From JACQNR01 sp049515175 (GTDB lineage Bacteria; Acidobacteriota; Terriglobia; UBA7540): a stretch of DNA of 13,049 nt. Shown here in pieces: positions 12,639 to 13,049 of the stretch. The notes beneath the pieces were generated by a model that was given only the letters and a program-made list of their open reading frames with translations, was not told the DNA's origin and did not search any database. Position 1 is the first letter of the stretch; every line of letters starts with the position of its first letter. The stretch is taken from the NCBI GenBank assembly GCA_049515175.1, contig JBEKUI010000114.1:1-13049 (forward strand), read 5' to 3'. The position numbers and the translations under genes are program-made.

Positions 12639-13049
12639 TTAGCCACGGGTGTGTCCGGAGAATTGCTTCCCCAAACCGAGCGCACCGAGAACGCTCCGGA
12701 AGGCTGCGGTGGCTGCGAGGCCAATGGCTGTTCGCCACGGGCGCGCGTCCCGGACAGTTCCCCCGGTCTCATCGAGGGCAGCGGTGGGATGCAGTGCTTC
12801 GCCGGAGCCGGTTGAAGACGTCGCGTCCGGGTTTGTCCGGTTCACCGGGTCGATGAGGCGATAGCCGCATCGATTCAGAGTCTCGATATAGCGCGAACTA
12901 TCGGCCGAGTCTCCCAGAGCCTTGCGAAGCTTGTTGATGGCTTTGTTGAGTCCCTGGTCGAAATCCACGAAGGTTTCGCGGGGCCAGAGTGCCTTGCGCA
13001 GCTCTTCGCGCGTGACGATATCGCCGCGATGCTCGAGCAGCAGCGACAG
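12639..13049 (-). CDS. winged-helix (OmpR/CadC-type) transcriptional regulator, N-terminal part beyond the window
   Basis: The reverse-strand frame enters from the right edge as L-S-L-L-L-E-H-R-G-D-I-V-T-R-E-E-L-R-K-A and continues L-W-P-R-E-T-F-V-D-F-D-Q-G-L-N. It then gives A-I-N-K-L-R-K-A-L-G-D and Y-I-E-T-L-N-R-C-G-Y-R-L-I, the recognition helix and wing of a Trans_reg_C domain. This composition is typical of large acidobacterial CadC-like regulators, in which a membrane helix and long WD40/PD40 or TPR sensor domains follow. Here only about 68 residues remain after the wing, including a weakly hydrophobic stretch (R-T-A-I-G-L-A-A-T-A-A-F), before the stop at 12639. The sensor part is therefore missing: either a short natural form or a truncated gene. 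It lies about 140 nt upstream of the sigma factor, same strand. Confidence 0.82.
   Translation of the reverse strand: MSLLLEHRGDIVTREELRKALWPRETFVDFDQGLNKAINKLRKALGDSADSSRYIETLNRCGYRLIDPVNRTNPDATSSTGSGEALHPTAALDETGGTVRDARPWRTAIGLAATAAFRSVLGALGLGKQFSGHTRG

Overview
The window reads as the junction between the end of an integrated mobile element (about 1-2148) and ordinary chromosome (about 2149-13049) of a high-GC soil-type bacterium. My best guess is Acidobacteriota. The clues are a CadC-like winged-helix regulator of the type common there, an ECF sigma / zinc-finger anti-sigma pair, a MoxR-DUF58 pair, and spacers rich in short degenerate repeats. No rRNA or marker gene confirms this, so the taxonomic call is inference.

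Mobile part (1-2148). A C5 cytosine DNA methyltransferase (minus strand) runs off the left edge and may be translationally coupled to a tiny upstream ORF. On the plus strand lies an excisionase-like helix-turn-helix gene, then a tyrosine recombinase broken by two one-base insertions in homopolymers and also lacking its catalytic tyrosine (Cys instead). The recombinase ends 60 nt from the 3' end of a tRNA-Pro(TGG) on the opposite strand. This is the classic layout of an element integrated at a tRNA 3' end; the integrase looks dead, so the element is probably fixed. The left part looks less GC-rich by eye.

Chromosomal part. In order: an exported dual-specificity-type phosphatase (minus); a ROK-family sugar kinase followed by an AI-2E/PerM-type membrane protein (plus); a DUF58 protein and a MoxR AAA+ ATPase (minus, MoxR first); tRNA-Val(CAC) with a convincing intrinsic terminator (plus); a divergent YchF-type P-loop NTPase; a ZIP-family metal transporter; and an IscU/NifU-like Fe-S scaffold without the usual third cysteine (all plus). 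A likely operon on the minus strand follows, read from high to low coordinates: ECF sigma factor, overlapping zinc-finger anti-sigma factor, membrane protein with two zinc ribbons. The right edge cuts a winged-helix regulator that looks short for its kind.

The least expected feature is in the spacers. Three intergenic regions (6926-7073, 9509-9591, 10333-10493) contain several different degenerate arrays, all with a 7-bp period. One heptamer type (CTTCTGN) occurs in two of the spacers, each time in the same orientation relative to the downstream gene, and two genes start right after such arrays without a visible Shine-Dalgarno sequence. This resembles the heptanucleotide STRR repeats known from cyanobacteria.
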